A DNA stretch of 64,000 nt from Stieleria sp. JC731 (GTDB lineage Bacteria; Planctomycetota; Planctomycetia; Pirellulales; Pirellulaceae). A program made the position numbers and the translations under genes. This document shows, piece after piece, positions 1 to 9,705 of this stretch. Below the pieces are notes generated by a model, which saw only the letters and a program-made list of their open reading frames with translations, was not told where the DNA came from and searched no databases. The stretch covers positions 466,309 through 530,308 of the forward strand of contig NZ_JAJKFQ010000026.1 of the NCBI RefSeq assembly GCF_020966635.1, written 5' to 3'. Position 1 is the stretch's first letter, and each line of letters opens with the position of its first letter.

Positions 1-321
1 GCCCCGCATTACCGATGACACGACGACGATACCGACACCTAAACCGAACACAAGAACAATAGACGCTCGTGTAACCATCCGATGCCTTCATCGATTGCGT
101 TGATGATCGGTGTAATTGCTCAGGTGTCCAAAGCCGCATGGCCCTCGAACAAACCGTCCGTTCGTGTCTCACCAATGTGTCACAATATTGTACCGAATGG
201 ATAGAACTGCGGGCACCGACGCCGATTAGTGTTCTATTGATCCAGATCAGTGTTCCCAAATTCCCAACCACTAATCTTCGAAAATGGAACACTCATGAAG
301 ACAACGGAAACTCCTTGTGCA
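1..321. other. intergenic, no gene recognised; ATTAGTG-type short repeats
   Basis: No convincing coding region is seen. Positions about 219-287 hold ATTAGTG, ATCAGTG and CACTAAT words spaced irregularly, resembling a cluster at 30011-30045. The function is unknown; they may be a dispersed planctomycete intergenic repeat. Confidence 0.4.
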
Positions 322-873
322 TCAACGGGATCCAAAATCGCCCGGATCCGATGCACCGAAGTTTTCCAGCGTCAACTGCATCAACTGGGAATCTGATTTT
401 TGTTCCAGGTCGAGCATTGCCGCATAGGGATCACCAAGCAGATCCAGCGCCGAAGCAAACGCAGGTTCCGTCTTCATCCCAGCCTGCTTTAACTCGATCA
501 CTCTTTCTCTTAGCCCAGGGCAAATTTCCAGCAGCCGTTTTTCGACTTGGAAATGCCGCACTCCCCATTGCATCGCCGTTGAAATGGGTTGGCAAAACAA
601 TTCGATATCCCAGCCCATCGCCCTAAACTTAACCACGATTGAATGGTGCCCCTGAAGTATCGGTCGCCTCACTTGGAACCCCGCTTGGCCACCGAATTCG
701 GCAGTGACCAACTTTTCAAACTCAGCACCATCATGACTGCAGCAAGCGATATCGATATCACTTGTCTCGATCTGAATTCCCAAAGGCGGCGTTCCGATTA
801 GAACCGGGTCATATGCGCTCAACCTGCTCAGCACTTCGAGTTTTTTGACAACGTATTGGAATTGCGGACGCAT
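322..873 (-). CDS. DUF4269 family protein
   Basis: The protein has the central pattern LIGTPPLGIQIETSDIDIAC, matching the DUF4269 signature (GTxPxxIxIExSDxDI) that resembles a nucleotidyltransferase-type G...DxD motif. No partner or substrate can be assigned. The frame is open upstream to 954, but those extra residues are basic and unlike the family, and that stretch covers a perfect hairpin at 947-967. The ATG at 873 is therefore preferred. The N-terminus may be slightly short for the family. It is a single gene, about 110 bp from the upstream gene's stop. Confidence 0.6.
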   Translation of the reverse strand: MRPQFQYVVKKLEVLSRLSAYDPVLIGTPPLGIQIETSDIDIACCSHDGAEFEKLVTAEFGGQAGFQVRRPILQGHHSIVVKFRAMGWDIELFCQPISTAMQWGVRHFQVEKRLLEICPGLRERVIELKQAGMKTEPAFASALDLLGDPYAAMLDLEQKSDSQLMQLTLENFGASDPGDFGSR

Positions 874-946
874 CAGTCTTTGACAAACCAGTCGGCAAAC
901 GGAAACATGAACAAACCGAATCACTAAACTAATTCGATAACGGCAA

Positions 947-967
947 CATCGCATCCCAGATGCGATG
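947..967 (-). terminator. perfect hairpin downstream of the 986-1429 gene
   Basis: Nine bases (CATCGCATC) pair with their exact complement across a 3-base loop, just past the stop at 986. There is no T-tract, so a rho-independent terminator is only one possibility; it may be a structural or regulatory hairpin. Confidence 0.3.
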
Positions 968-985
968 CATTTGCGAGACCAAACT

Positions 986-1429
986 TCAATCCAGGGCCGT
1001 TCCGTTCATCGGATCGACGATGAATCCGGAAACGTAGTCCCATTCGATGGCGTATTCGGTGTGGTATTGGCAACGGGAGTCTTGGTAGGAATCGATCATC
1101 CGCACACGTAACTTTCGCCCCAACATGACGCCCTGGAAATCCGGATACTCCGCCAACAATGCTGGCAGCAGACGCAGAGTTTCAGCGACGATTAAATTCA
1201 TCCGCCGCTGCGAATGATCAACCGATGGTGATGCCGCGAACAATTCGGAAGGATTGTCAGGATCGATAAAGAAGGAGATGCCCTCGTAGATAATCGCTTC
1301 ACCAGCGGCAAAGTTCGGAATCCTGTCTCGCGGTGGACCTGTAAAAAATTTCCAAAGACGCTTCCAAATCGAACCAGGATCGACTTCGTCTAACGTGGGA
1401 GAAGCATATGGATTCGGTTCGTTCGTCAA
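986..1429 (-). CDS. hypothetical protein with NPYASP N-terminus
   Basis: Family not recognised. Starting at a TTG at 1429 gives an N-terminus MTNEPNPYASP, a motif that opens many small planctomycete proteins; an ATG at 1546 would add about 39 basic and hydrophobic residues without this character. The body has no clear membrane segment. It ends in a charged alpha/beta-like region with a WDYVSGFIVDP segment. It is probably cytoplasmic and could be an immunity-type or uncharacterised planctomycete protein. Confidence 0.5.
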   Translation of the reverse strand: MTNEPNPYASPTLDEVDPGSIWKRLWKFFTGPPRDRIPNFAAGEAIIYEGISFFIDPDNPSELFAASPSVDHSQRRMNLIVAETLRLLPALLAEYPDFQGVMLGRKLRVRMIDSYQDSRCQYHTEYAIEWDYVSGFIVDPMNGTALD

Positions 1430-1584
1430 TGCACGGACATCTTGCTTACACCGCGATTTGAAAAACAACGATCTCAAATACAGCGATCTGAACAGGGATC
1501 CCAAGAGGTCAAAGCATTGTAACAACTTTCGCTGCCAAACCAGCAAGCGGATGATGTCGTTGGTCTAACGTGGTAAAAGTATCC

Positions 1585-2682
1585 CTAATTGACAGGATTC
1601 TTGGATGGCTCAGCGATCAGGAGCTCAATCTTTTTTTCAATCCCGTCAAGGTGGCAACTCTCTCGCAACACGCCGCTCCTATCGATAAGCCAATAAGCTG
1701 GCAGCGTCGGCTCCCCGATTGACTTCATCAAAGGAGATTTGTCTCCCAACTCATGGAAGTGTTGTGGCCAAGTCATCTCCCTGGCCTTGATGAATTGCTG
1801 AAGCAGCTTCAGATCCGTGTCGCAGTTGATTCCAATGACTTCGAAACCGGAATCCAAGAAGCGGCTGCGTAATTCTTTCACTTTGGGGATTCCGGCAACA
1901 CAGGGAGGACACCACGTCGCCCAAAATTCCAGCAGCACGACTTTGCCGTGGAAGTCACTTAAATTGACTTCCTTGCCTTCGGGATCATGGAACCGCAGGT
2001 CCAACGGTTTGCCCACTCGATCAAGTTGTGATTTCAGCTGACTCGCCTTTTGATACACATAAGAACCTGAGTGAGCCGTTTTCAGAACGTCTTCAACCAA
2101 TCGCAACGCGTTTTCCGTGTCACTGTACTTCGCGATATTCAGCAGCAGATAGTCGTCACTGAATCGAACCTTCGCGTCTGGCGATTCGGCTCGAATTAAC
2201 TTGCTTTGCTCGTCCACTTTCGCACGAGTCAAACGAACCAATCGCTCTGCTTCTTTCAAGTCAGACGTCCGATTGATTTGATTGGTACGGATGGTGATTC
2301 GTTTTCGAAGACTCAGATTCTCATCGTCCAAAAGATCGCTTTCAGCTTCCTCGAGTTCCTTCATCCTTTCTGCACTGGAACTCGCTGCGTAGTTCAGCAG
2401 TTCCATCCATGTTTCCCACGCTTCTTCGCCATGAGCGCTGTCTTGCTTGCCGGTGAATTGTTTAAAACGATCAGCGAGCAATCCTGCTTTTTTCGCTTGT
2501 CCATTGAGAAACCGCTCGATCTCAGCTTCACTCGAACCAGCAGGCTCAGCTTCGCGAAGCTCTTCGAACGCCGCGGACAGATTCAACCAATCGTCTTGAA
2601 CTGGCTCTTGACCGATTGCAACGACGGACACAATGGCAAACCAAACGAACAAGGCTTTAGAAACAAAATCACGAACGTTCAT
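1585..2682 (-). CDS. TlpA-like thioredoxin-domain protein, exported
   Basis: Residues 1-25 (from the ATG at 2682, preceded by AAAGGGA) form a signal peptide ending near VVAIGQ. About 200 helical, charged residues follow. The C-terminal ~140 residues are a TlpA/ResA-type redoxin domain with FWATWCPPC as the redox-active site and a cis-Pro-like segment (EPTLPAYWLID). The likely role is disulfide exchange outside the cytoplasmic membrane; the substrate is unknown. Planctomycetes carry many such long-N-terminus TlpA paralogues, and two more lie at 11.7 and 14.5 kb. An earlier in-frame ATG at 2715 lacks a ribosome site. Confidence 0.85.
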   Translation of the reverse strand: MNVRDFVSKALFVWFAIVSVVAIGQEPVQDDWLNLSAAFEELREAEPAGSSEAEIERFLNGQAKKAGLLADRFKQFTGKQDSAHGEEAWETWMELLNYAASSSAERMKELEEAESDLLDDENLSLRKRITIRTNQINRTSDLKEAERLVRLTRAKVDEQSKLIRAESPDAKVRFSDDYLLLNIAKYSDTENALRLVEDVLKTAHSGSYVYQKASQLKSQLDRVGKPLDLRFHDPEGKEVNLSDFHGKVVLLEFWATWCPPCVAGIPKVKELRSRFLDSGFEVIGINCDTDLKLLQQFIKAREMTWPQHFHELGDKSPLMKSIGEPTLPAYWLIDRSGVLRESCHLDGIEKKIELLIAEPSKNPVN

Positions 2683-2772
2683 AGAAATCCCTTTCGAACT
2701 GGAGTAGCTCTTCATTCAAATCTTCACGACCAAAATACATTGGTAACTGGACGAGCCTGACACATTCGAAAA

Positions 2773-3096
2773 TCAATCGTGGAAGGTCCAACCACAGCTT
2801 GAACATGCCTCTTCGTCGGGAAGCATTTCATGCCCGCAGGCCAAACACGCCTCGTCGGCATCCGCTGTATCACAAGCAGAGGCCAAATCGCGCATCAACC
2901 GCTTCAGCAACCCGGTAGCGGTAGCCACATGTTGCCTTTCAACTTTCAATTTGATGCCACCCATTGCACCAGAGCGAAGCCAATTCGCTGACACCACGTG
3001 GTAGTCATCTAAGACCACCGAAATACCCTGGCTTTCAAGATGTGTTTTAGCTAGATCAGCTTCGACCGATTTGTCAAACGTCCAAACAGTCTGCAT
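2773..3096 (-). CDS. DUF2007-like domain plus zinc ribbon protein
   Basis: The ATG at 3096 is preceded by AAAGGGTG at good spacing. The N-terminal ~65 residues (TVWTFDKSVEADLAKTHLES...) match the DUF2007 pattern of an alpha/beta domain that often precedes zinc ribbons. The C-terminus carries two CxxC pairs (CLACG and CSSCG) forming a zinc ribbon. It is cytoplasmic and its function is unknown. It is a single gene between two unrelated ones. Confidence 0.65.
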   Translation of the reverse strand: MQTVWTFDKSVEADLAKTHLESQGISVVLDDYHVVSANWLRSGAMGGIKLKVERQHVATATGLLKRLMRDLASACDTADADEACLACGHEMLPDEEACSSCGWTFHD

Positions 3097-3196
3097 ACGA
3101 ACACCCTTTAGGTAATTGCAATTTTCGCGGTGACTGACTGTCAACCGTTCGTCCTGTTTCGCGAGACATCAAACATTCCAGCAGACACGTCAGCCT

Positions 3197-3577
3197 TTAC
3201 GACGATATTGATTGATCCGAAAAATCCTTCCTCAGCACATAAGTTAGCAAACCAATTGCTGCAAATGTTTCCAGCAGGATCATCGCATTGATTTTAAATG
3301 AGACATTCCAAGGCGGACTAATTAGATAGTGACCTAGCACAAGCAAACTCATTCCCGAATAAATGAGAAGCGAATACCTGCCAAGCGTTTGCCAACGCTG
3401 CTCATAGTACCAATAGCCCGCGATAGCAAATGGTGTCATGACAAACCAAAACGCATCAACGATGCATGGGTTTAGCCATGTCGGTTCTGGGTATTCGGCG
3501 AAGTAGCAAATGTTGGCGACGTAATGCAAAATCGACGCCACCACGTTGAAGACGACAAGGCAAAACAGAAGTCGCAA
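3197..3577 (-). CDS. small integral membrane protein
   Basis: The 126-residue protein has about four hydrophobic segments (residues 1-20, 35-55, 68-87, 97-115) and a charged C-terminal tail. No family was recognised and no catalytic motif is visible. It is likely in the cytoplasmic membrane. It has the size and topology of the small membrane proteins common in the cassettes to the right. Confidence 0.55.
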   Translation of the reverse strand: MRLLFCLVVFNVVASILHYVANICYFAEYPEPTWLNPCIVDAFWFVMTPFAIAGYWYYEQRWQTLGRYSLLIYSGMSLLVLGHYLISPPWNVSFKINAMILLETFAAIGLLTYVLRKDFSDQSISS

Positions 3578-3910
3578 CTCGGGACGGAACTAACCACCAG
3601 GACGCATTTGAATACCATTTGCAGAAAAGTTCCTGATCTGTCTCCCCATACGGCATCGCCCCACGAGGAATCATGCTCCCTTAATTGAACCAGATTTCCC
3701 AGCATTGCTCTGCCCTACCCTAAACTGTCCCAAGCGTTGCCCTTCGTTATCAATTCCTTCCAAATCGCAGCAAGAAGCAAAATCAAGAAGAGCACCTCCC
3801 GTCCGTACAGCCGACACCCAGCGTCACCGCATCAATCCCGGAGGCAGTCGTCCAGGCCCAAAAAGCTGAATCCTGAATACGAAGACAGAATTACAGAGTG
3901 ATGACCGTGT
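3578..3910. other. 333-bp gap, no gene seen
   Basis: Both strands are interrupted by stops, and no inverted repeat resembling the attC sites of the right-hand array was found. It may be eroded coding or cassette sequence. Confidence 0.4.
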
Positions 3911-4840
3911 CTAGGTGATATGCGAAGTCACATAAAACTCCCCTTGTTCGCTCACCAAGACCTCAACCCAAGGCTCTGAATTCGCGAATGTTCGCAGGAC
4001 AACGGAACAGCCCTGATGCTCTGGCTCGGGTTCCTCTACCCAAGGAAAATGGCGACCACCAAGTTGCGCAAAAAATCGAGGCGGAGACTCAGGTTTCGCT
4101 TTCCCCAACAGTCCCGGGCGCGTCATCAGATTCGACCATGATGCCAACGTTTCGTAAAACGGAATGAAGCGTTCATCGGTGAACTCAATCTCAAATCGCT
4201 CATCAAGTTCATCTTCCATTTCCAAAATCGGAAATTCTTCGTGCACCGCAGCATACATGGGAAACCAACCGTCTTTACTTCGATCCGGCAGTGAGTCGAA
4301 CCACTGCACACTGCCGACCTCGTAGTCATCGAGGCGAAGCTGCATCACACCCCGATCTTGTAAAACTGCATTTGGATGAATACTCATGTTGACGACGAGC
4401 CAGTCGGTCTCAAAGTTAGCATCTGGGTTGAAATATCCGACTACTTTGGACTCGTGCGAGTTGGAACCGGGGGATCTCAACACAATCACGGGATCGAGTA
4501 CAGACCGCACCGCTTCGATCAGCTTTGTGAATTCTGTGTAAGCGTCCCCGAGATCGGCTTGAATCTTCAAATCAATCAAATGACGGTAAATTCGCTCGGC
4601 GATTTCATGGTCAGAACCCTCAACTGAGGAACATCCAACTGACGCAGCGAGTCGCTTCAGGTCTTCAGTGTCGAACTCGCCATGCATCAATGCCATGGAA
4701 ATGACGAAGTCCTTTCTCGCGAGTTGCTCAATTCGTTCCTCGCCCTGTGATTTACAACGAGTCACCTCGGCCATTAGGTCCAGAACCGAATCGGGCAACG
4801 CACTGACGAAGCGGAGTTTGTATTGCTGAAAATCTGCCAT
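3911..4840 (-). CDS. hypothetical protein (309 aa)
   Basis: Not recognised. It is an acidic soluble protein without signal peptide or membrane segment. The N-terminal half is helical, and the second half is rich in aromatic and acidic residues (EDELDERFEIEF) with beta-like stretches. Codon use and length support a real gene. The start ATG follows a weak ribosome site. It could be an immunity-like or regulatory protein. Confidence 0.6.
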   Translation of the reverse strand: MADFQQYKLRFVSALPDSVLDLMAEVTRCKSQGEERIEQLARKDFVISMALMHGEFDTEDLKRLAASVGCSSVEGSDHEIAERIYRHLIDLKIQADLGDAYTEFTKLIEAVRSVLDPVIVLRSPGSNSHESKVVGYFNPDANFETDWLVVNMSIHPNAVLQDRGVMQLRLDDYEVGSVQWFDSLPDRSKDGWFPMYAAVHEEFPILEMEDELDERFEIEFTDERFIPFYETLASWSNLMTRPGLLGKAKPESPPRFFAQLGGRHFPWVEEPEPEHQGCSVVLRTFANSEPWVEVLVSEQGEFYVTSHIT

Positions 4841-5042
4841 TTCGAAAAATCACCGGGTGAGAAAAGAAAAAACTGAAGCATCGGCGAAAAAGGTAAATCG
4901 ATCAATTTACACAACATGCTGCACTTCTGTTCCAAAGCGGAAGACGTAGATATTGATAAATTCGGATCCGGGACGACCTCGCATTTGATATTCGGAATAT
5001 AGGGTAACGTCACTTTCACGCGTCAACCGATACACCGCCGCC

Positions 5043-5510
5043 TCAAAGCTCTTTATGGAACGGCTTTCTGATTGCACGCGGCGCGAGCCATGGTGTGACG
5101 GAGAACGGCATTAAAAAGAGTCCGAAGAATGCGCCAATGGCGGCCCAACCTGCTGGCTCAATCTCGTTTTCCAGTTTGATCATCGGACCAATGAAATACA
5201 GCAGTCCCGCAACAAGCACGGCGCCGAACAACGGCCCAATCCACCAGAAAAACATCCTCCAGAACAACGGGCACTGCTTTCTAAGTCGGCGGACATATGT
5301 TTGCACGTTCTCGCCACTGTCATGCCAACAGAAATTCTTAAGCGAGTCCGACTGCCGGCAGTGTGAGCACATCGTGCCTAGCGTCTGAGAGAATGGGTTG
5401 CACAGTCCAATCCAATTTCTACCGGTCACCATCGTAGGTTTTCCACACTTTATATGGACGTACGTCCGACCCTCAATCTTCGTCGGGTGATCTTCGGATC
5501 TCATCTGCAT
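5043..5510 (-). CDS. membrane protein with N-terminal cysteine motif
   Basis: An N-terminal soluble part has scattered CxxC-type cysteines (TMCSHC and nearby Cys) that could bind metal. Two membrane segments follow (about residues 88-110 and 122-142), joined by a short acidic loop. The C-terminus is basic. The family was not identified; similar soluble-plus-two-TM proteins are frequent in planctomycetes. The start could also be the ATG two codons downstream. Confidence 0.5.
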   Translation of the reverse strand: MQMRSEDHPTKIEGRTYVHIKCGKPTMVTGRNWIGLCNPFSQTLGTMCSHCRQSDSLKNFCWHDSGENVQTYVRRLRKQCPLFWRMFFWWIGPLFGAVLVAGLLYFIGPMIKLENEIEPAGWAAIGAFFGLFLMPFSVTPWLAPRAIRKPFHKEL

Positions 5511-5634
5511 GCTGCACAGTCTCGTGAGAAGGAATGCATGCTGTCACACGTGAAAATTCCAGATTGTACCTGCATCAAACGGTCGCAATCAGGATTGCCG
5601 AGCATTGTACAAATCGGGACACAACCACCTTTCA

Positions 5635-6129
5635 CTAGAACGCTGTGCTCATCCAAACATTTGCTTTCGGTGCCGGCAATGACTTCGCATAGGTGAAAAC
5701 CGCGATCATGACCGCCACACATGTGACTGAGGCCATCAATGCTCTTAGCGACAGCCTGCCTTTAATCACAACTTGTGAGGCGATCGACAAGAAAACGAAC
5801 GCAGCAACAAAGAATGCCGCATTGATGACGATCGCTGCTTTTGAACGATGACTTTCACCGACCTCGATGCGAATGTCCCCGAATGCGTGTTCCAGCGGCG
5901 AATGTAAAACCCCGAATGGTGATCGGACCCAAAATTGCTCCGTTGTTGTAGCAACCGGCCATCCATAGGTTCTGACGCCTGAGTACCCGGACAGTCTTCC
6001 TGACCCTGGAGTAGGTACGAACTGGATACCGTTTTTCACTCTCGGAATGGACAAGCTTAGAACGAACGACAACAGCGACAGCAAAAACACCCCGACAACA
6101 AACACACGCATTGACGTGGTCAATCGCAT
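5635..6129 (-). CDS. membrane protein with SLRALM segment
   Basis: It has an N-terminal membrane helix (residues 7-28), a ~70-residue extracytoplasmic region, then two further helices. The last begins with RLSLRALMA, a variant of the planctomycete (R)FSLRTLL motif. The function is unknown. An alternative start is the ATG at codon 7. Confidence 0.5.
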   Translation of the reverse strand: MRLTTSMRVFVVGVFLLSLLSFVLSLSIPRVKNGIQFVPTPGSGRLSGYSGVRTYGWPVATTTEQFWVRSPFGVLHSPLEHAFGDIRIEVGESHRSKAAIVINAAFFVAAFVFLSIASQVVIKGRLSLRALMASVTCVAVMIAVFTYAKSLPAPKANVWMSTAF

Positions 6130-6333
6130 CGATCAGCTGTGATTTGCTTGAGGAAGGAATGGAGAGCAACAAACAGGAGTCGAGCAATTCCAGTGAACCT
6201 ACAGACTGCAACTTAGCTCCAACTACATGCATCACTCGCAACAGAAAATCGCCGAAGTGCGTTCATCGTAGCCTGCTTCACCGCGACGATTGGCGAGCGC
6301 GTAACGAGATCGAACTAACGAAAATTTCTCGAT

Positions 6334-6837
6334 CTACGCGGTATTCGACTCGATCTGAATCGTATTGTGTCTGTCAAAGACGATGCACGCCAACTTTCCG
6401 CCACTGATGCCCAGGAATACAGCGATAAACATCTGCCCTGCGATCATATACCCTTTCGGATCGGGAAGCTTCTCCTCTCTCACCGAGCGGTTACGATACC
6501 GTGGATCTGAACGATCAAAATCTGGGATCACATCGCCCGTGTTGCGGTCGATCCAAACTGTTCGTACTGCATTTCGATAGCCAAAGCCAATCGCCTGCGT
6601 CGAAGGGAAGTCACCGCGATACGCATAGAACTCATCCTCCCCACCGAAACTAAGTGCGCTCGAATACAAAACGACAGGCACCAAAAAGCCGATCGAAAAT
6701 GCCTTCGCTTTGTCAGCCCCCACGAACGCAACAACAGCGATCCCCGCAACGAAGACGAAATTGCAAACAACGGAGATCGATGCAATCAGTCCACCGTTCC
6801 GAAGCGACGCGATCCCCAACGCCAAGAAGAAGATCAA
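6334..6837 (-). CDS. membrane protein, planctomycete type
   Basis: Two or three hydrophobic helices are at the N-terminus, then a soluble loop with SFGGEDEFYAYRGDFP, then a C-terminal helix. The FSIGFLVPVVLY segment and overall layout resemble the cassette gene at 57194-57715 (AVGFLVPATIYLAF, NEYSFDGG), so the two may be distant paralogues. The function is unknown. Confidence 0.55.
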   Translation of the reverse strand: MIFFLALGIASLRNGGLIASISVVCNFVFVAGIAVVAFVGADKAKAFSIGFLVPVVLYSSALSFGGEDEFYAYRGDFPSTQAIGFGYRNAVRTVWIDRNTGDVIPDFDRSDPRYRNRSVREEKLPDPKGYMIAGQMFIAVFLGISGGKLACIVFDRHNTIQIESNTA

Positions 6838-6961
6838 AAAAAGAAGTTCGCGAAGCGTGAGACGAATCGTACCGTTCCCCTAGATGAGAAATGAATCCCA
6901 ACAAAATACTCGACATAGTCTGGCGATACCGCCGTATTCCTCAGCAGCATACCACCGCCTC

Positions 6962-7945
6962 TCATTCACGCGAAATACTCTCGCCCTTCGCCCTGGTGGA
7001 CCACGCGTTTAAAAGGTCGCTGTCAACGGAATTGCTGACAAGCTGTACTGCCCCATCGGCAAACAGGCAGTTTGCCCCCGCACTGTGAAAACTGTAAATC
7101 CCGGTCATGTTCTCGTAGTTTACTTTGCCATTGTGCGGCGCAAGCCATGCAAAATGCGTGCTGATTGCCCAGGCGGCTTGATGATTGTCTGACCCTAAGT
7201 TGCCTGAATACGGCCAGGCTTCGACAAGTTCTCCGTTGCTGTAGAAGTCAGGCCGCCCCGCTCGCTCCGCTACCAACATCGTATTTGAAAGACCGTCGGT
7301 GATATCTCGGAATTTGGCAATGCGGTAAGAGACCGGAACGATCGAATCACGTTCGTAACGATAGGTTGGTTCCCCCCATGCACCAAACGCAACGTTCGAC
7401 AAATAAGGTGGGCGATCACCAGCAGGCTGGCTTGCAGCAGCGCCACCAACGATTTCGTAGTCGGATCGTGCAGCCGTTCCGACGATTTCGCTCGATGGCT
7501 TTCCACCATTGTATCTCAGTATCTCAGGGACTCTTTGACTCGGTGTTGACGTCGATGGGCACAGGAATACTGCAAGCTCGGTGTTGACCCAAGATTGATT
7601 CGCATCATCCGTCGCTGCGACTGAAAAATCGATCTTATCTGCCATCCCTGAATGTTCGAGTCGTGAAAGAAGCGTTGCTCGCCATGAATAACAATGAAAC
7701 TCATCCAACGCCGACGGTGGGTTCGCTCGGAATGCTGCGTTGTACAACGAAGGCAGTTGTCGCATTGACGATTCGTAATTCTGAATCGAAAGCCCAACTT
7801 GCCGTAAATGATTTGTACAGGTCGTTCGTCTCATCGATTCTCGCACCCGCTGGATTGCTGGAATCGAGATTGCAAACAGCATACCCAGAATTGCAACAAC
7901 AACGACCAACTCAATAATCGTTAATGCGGGTCGGCGCTTGACCAT
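6962..7945 (-). CDS. DUF1559 prepilin-like secreted protein
   Basis: The ATG at 7945 has GGAG 8 bases upstream. The N-terminus (KRRPALTIIELVVVVAILGM) is a type IV prepilin / pseudopilin signal that would be cleaved before the hydrophobic stretch. The body follows the DUF1559 pattern, with TTCTNHLRQVGLSIQNYE near residue 45. The C-terminus has FHSAGANCLFADGAV, the H-x9-DG motif. The family is greatly expanded in Planctomycetes and is thought to be exported through a type II / pilus-like system. The exact role is unknown. Confidence 0.9.
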   Translation of the reverse strand: MVKRRPALTIIELVVVVAILGMLFAISIPAIQRVRESMRRTTCTNHLRQVGLSIQNYESSMRQLPSLYNAAFRANPPSALDEFHCYSWRATLLSRLEHSGMADKIDFSVAATDDANQSWVNTELAVFLCPSTSTPSQRVPEILRYNGGKPSSEIVGTAARSDYEIVGGAAASQPAGDRPPYLSNVAFGAWGEPTYRYERDSIVPVSYRIAKFRDITDGLSNTMLVAERAGRPDFYSNGELVEAWPYSGNLGSDNHQAAWAISTHFAWLAPHNGKVNYENMTGIYSFHSAGANCLFADGAVQLVSNSVDSDLLNAWSTRAKGESISRE

Positions 7946-7975
7946 GGTCAAATCTCCAGGAGAAGATGAATCGTT

Positions 7976-7995
7976 CGCATCTGTAAACAGATGCG
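7976..7995. promoter_or_regulatory. perfect hairpin upstream of the prepilin-like gene
   Basis: CGCATCTGT and ACAGATGCG pair around a 2-base loop about 30 bp before the 7945 start. A second A/T-rich hairpin follows at about 8003-8022. They may be an operator, a leader structure or a terminator for the 8116 gene. Confidence 0.3.
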
Positions 7996-8115
7996 CAACA
8001 AGCGATCATTTGTTTAAAAATGATTCCCCTTTAAAAAATCCAGTTCATGGTCCGTCGCCGTGAAAACAGAGATGAACAGGATCCAATTAAATCAACCGAT
8101 ATCCCGCTAGCCTCG

Positions 8116-8703
8116 TCAATTTCTGGGACGCTCGCTTTTATCACGGCCAGAGAAAATGCTGCGACTCGCCTCGGATCCCCAGGTCCGCGCGTTGTGCTCC
8201 GCTGAAGAGCCCGGTGCAATCGTCAACCATTGCCAATCGCCTCGATGGACGATCCTTGCAATCAAACAAACCTGCCCGACATGATAGGTCAAATGTGCCA
8301 CGGACCGCATAATCGCTTGTGGGATCGAATGAGCTTCCCCTCGGATGTAGATCGTCGTTCCAACATTGTGTTCGTCAATTGTATCTAGAGCGTTCACCAA
8401 CGCGTCCCAACCCAAATCGAAATGCTCAAGCAAAGACGCCCGATCGCCTTCCCAATCAACAAACTCCGCTTCCCGATCACGATCAGGCTTTTCACCATCG
8501 CTCGTCAAGAAGTCCGTCCATCGGCTCTGAAGGTTGCCTCCTAAATGGCGCAGAATGACTGCAACCGAATTGATCCCTGTCTCAGGACGACAAAACAACT
8601 CTTCGTCAGAGAGCTGCTCCACCGTCGCATCAATCATCCGTCGATACGACGCAACGGCTTCACGCACCACATCGATCCAAACAGTTGTTGCTAATTCATC
8701 CAC
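8116..8703 (-). CDS. DinB superfamily protein, DUF1572-like
   Basis: The ~195-residue helical protein fits a DinB four-helix bundle. Conserved histidines occur in AVILRHLGGNLQSRW and HLTYHVGQVCLIAR, typical DUF1572/DinB metal-ligand positions. The usual role is a metal-dependent or thiol-linked reaction that cannot be specified here. The C-terminal tail (SIFSGRDKSERPRN) is polar and likely disordered. It is cytoplasmic and a single gene. Confidence 0.75.
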   Translation of the reverse strand: MDELATTVWIDVVREAVASYRRMIDATVEQLSDEELFCRPETGINSVAVILRHLGGNLQSRWTDFLTSDGEKPDRDREAEFVDWEGDRASLLEHFDLGWDALVNALDTIDEHNVGTTIYIRGEAHSIPQAIMRSVAHLTYHVGQVCLIARIVHRGDWQWLTIAPGSSAEHNARTWGSEASRSIFSGRDKSERPRN

Positions 8704-9094
8704 GGCACCACCTCAAGAGAATTCAAACCTAAAGAATCGCAAACACCTCATCCACTGCAACAACGCATTTTCGAATCTGTAAAACAACTGTGGGTACCAA
8801 TCGTTTCCTCGACAGACATTCGTCGTTTCAATTTCTAGGGCGCATGGATTCGTCCTCTCTTTTACCAGAACAGTTCTATCACTGCCCCAAGTGAACCGGC
8901 AGACGCAAGTATCCCTTCATCGGTCCAGCCAAGGCCAACTCAAGGACAAATTGACAAACCCTTCATCACATCTCAGTGATCCAGTTATGCCATCCAGACG
9001 CGAACTCGAATCACTCCGCTTCCAGGCAAGAGGCCAGCAATTTCGAACCAACGAGATCGATTGTACGAGAACCGAAAGATCTTAACAGCAAGAC
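8704..9094. other. 391-bp gap, no gene seen
   Basis: No convincing ORF is present. An inverted pair ATCACTG / CAGTGAT with a distal GTTATGCC (about 8870-8990) is weakly attC-like but too degenerate to call. Confidence 0.35.
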
Positions 9095-9583
9095 CTACCA
9101 CGCGATGAAACTACCAGAGCGATGATCGTAAATCTCTTCATGCCACTCGCTGGTTTCTGCGGCATTTCGTCGATCCATGCCAATTGGAGTCGTCGCCGTG
9201 ACGGGATTCTCCAACCGAACGACAACATCGTTGCCACGTGGCCCGCCACAGCTAGTATCAAGAATCGAATTTCCTCTCGCAATCTCGGCGTCGACAATGA
9301 CATTCAACGCAGGACAAAGAAGACAGCGATGATAGACGATCAACAACGAACGCGCAGCCTGCTCGCAACGAGCCAAATGACTTGGTAACCCCAACGACGA
9401 ACTTTCGATCTTTGACAAGTGCGTGCTAATCGCCTTCTGGTCATCGCCATCGAGTAGCATCTCAATGAGCTTGGGTAGGTAAACGTCGTATTCATCGGAT
9501 GCCCCTGGGACTTTACCGATGCCAATCGGATCCCAGCAGTGCAGCAATGCATCGCGCACAACTCCTTCAAGCTGGGATCGCAT
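9095..9583 (-). CDS. hypothetical protein with WDPIG...DEYD motif
   Basis: The ATG at 9583 has GGAG 9 bases upstream; the longer frame to 9757 would overlap the neighbouring gene. The N-terminal ~85 residues show HCWDPIGIG then DEYDVYLPKL, a signature of small bacterial proteins often found beside toxin or immunity genes. The C-terminal ~70 residues look like a second domain (EIARGNSILD...VVVRLENP). It may be a fusion of two small families. The function is unknown. Confidence 0.6.
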   Translation of the reverse strand: MRSQLEGVVRDALLHCWDPIGIGKVPGASDEYDVYLPKLIEMLLDGDDQKAISTHLSKIESSSLGLPSHLARCEQAARSLLIVYHRCLLCPALNVIVDAEIARGNSILDTSCGGPRGNDVVVRLENPVTATTPIGMDRRNAAETSEWHEEIYDHRSGSFIAW

Positions 9584-9705
9584 GCTGTTCATCTCCAAAT
9601 CACGTTCACTCTCAAAAAAGTCATCCCATCCCCGAATACGAACGTCATGAACCGGCACAGGATGCCAAACGACGCAAGCTCCGTGGCAATCGGACGCGAT
9701 CTCAT

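Noticed and set aside
69..87. TGTAACCATCCGATGCC, identical to an attC 1L-2L half on the + strand
   Set aside because: No matching second arm or GTT box within 120 bp; opposite orientation to all other sites.
2206..2760. 184-residue + strand ORF
   Set aside because: Fully antisense to the TlpA-like gene, whose signal peptide and WCPPC motif are clear.
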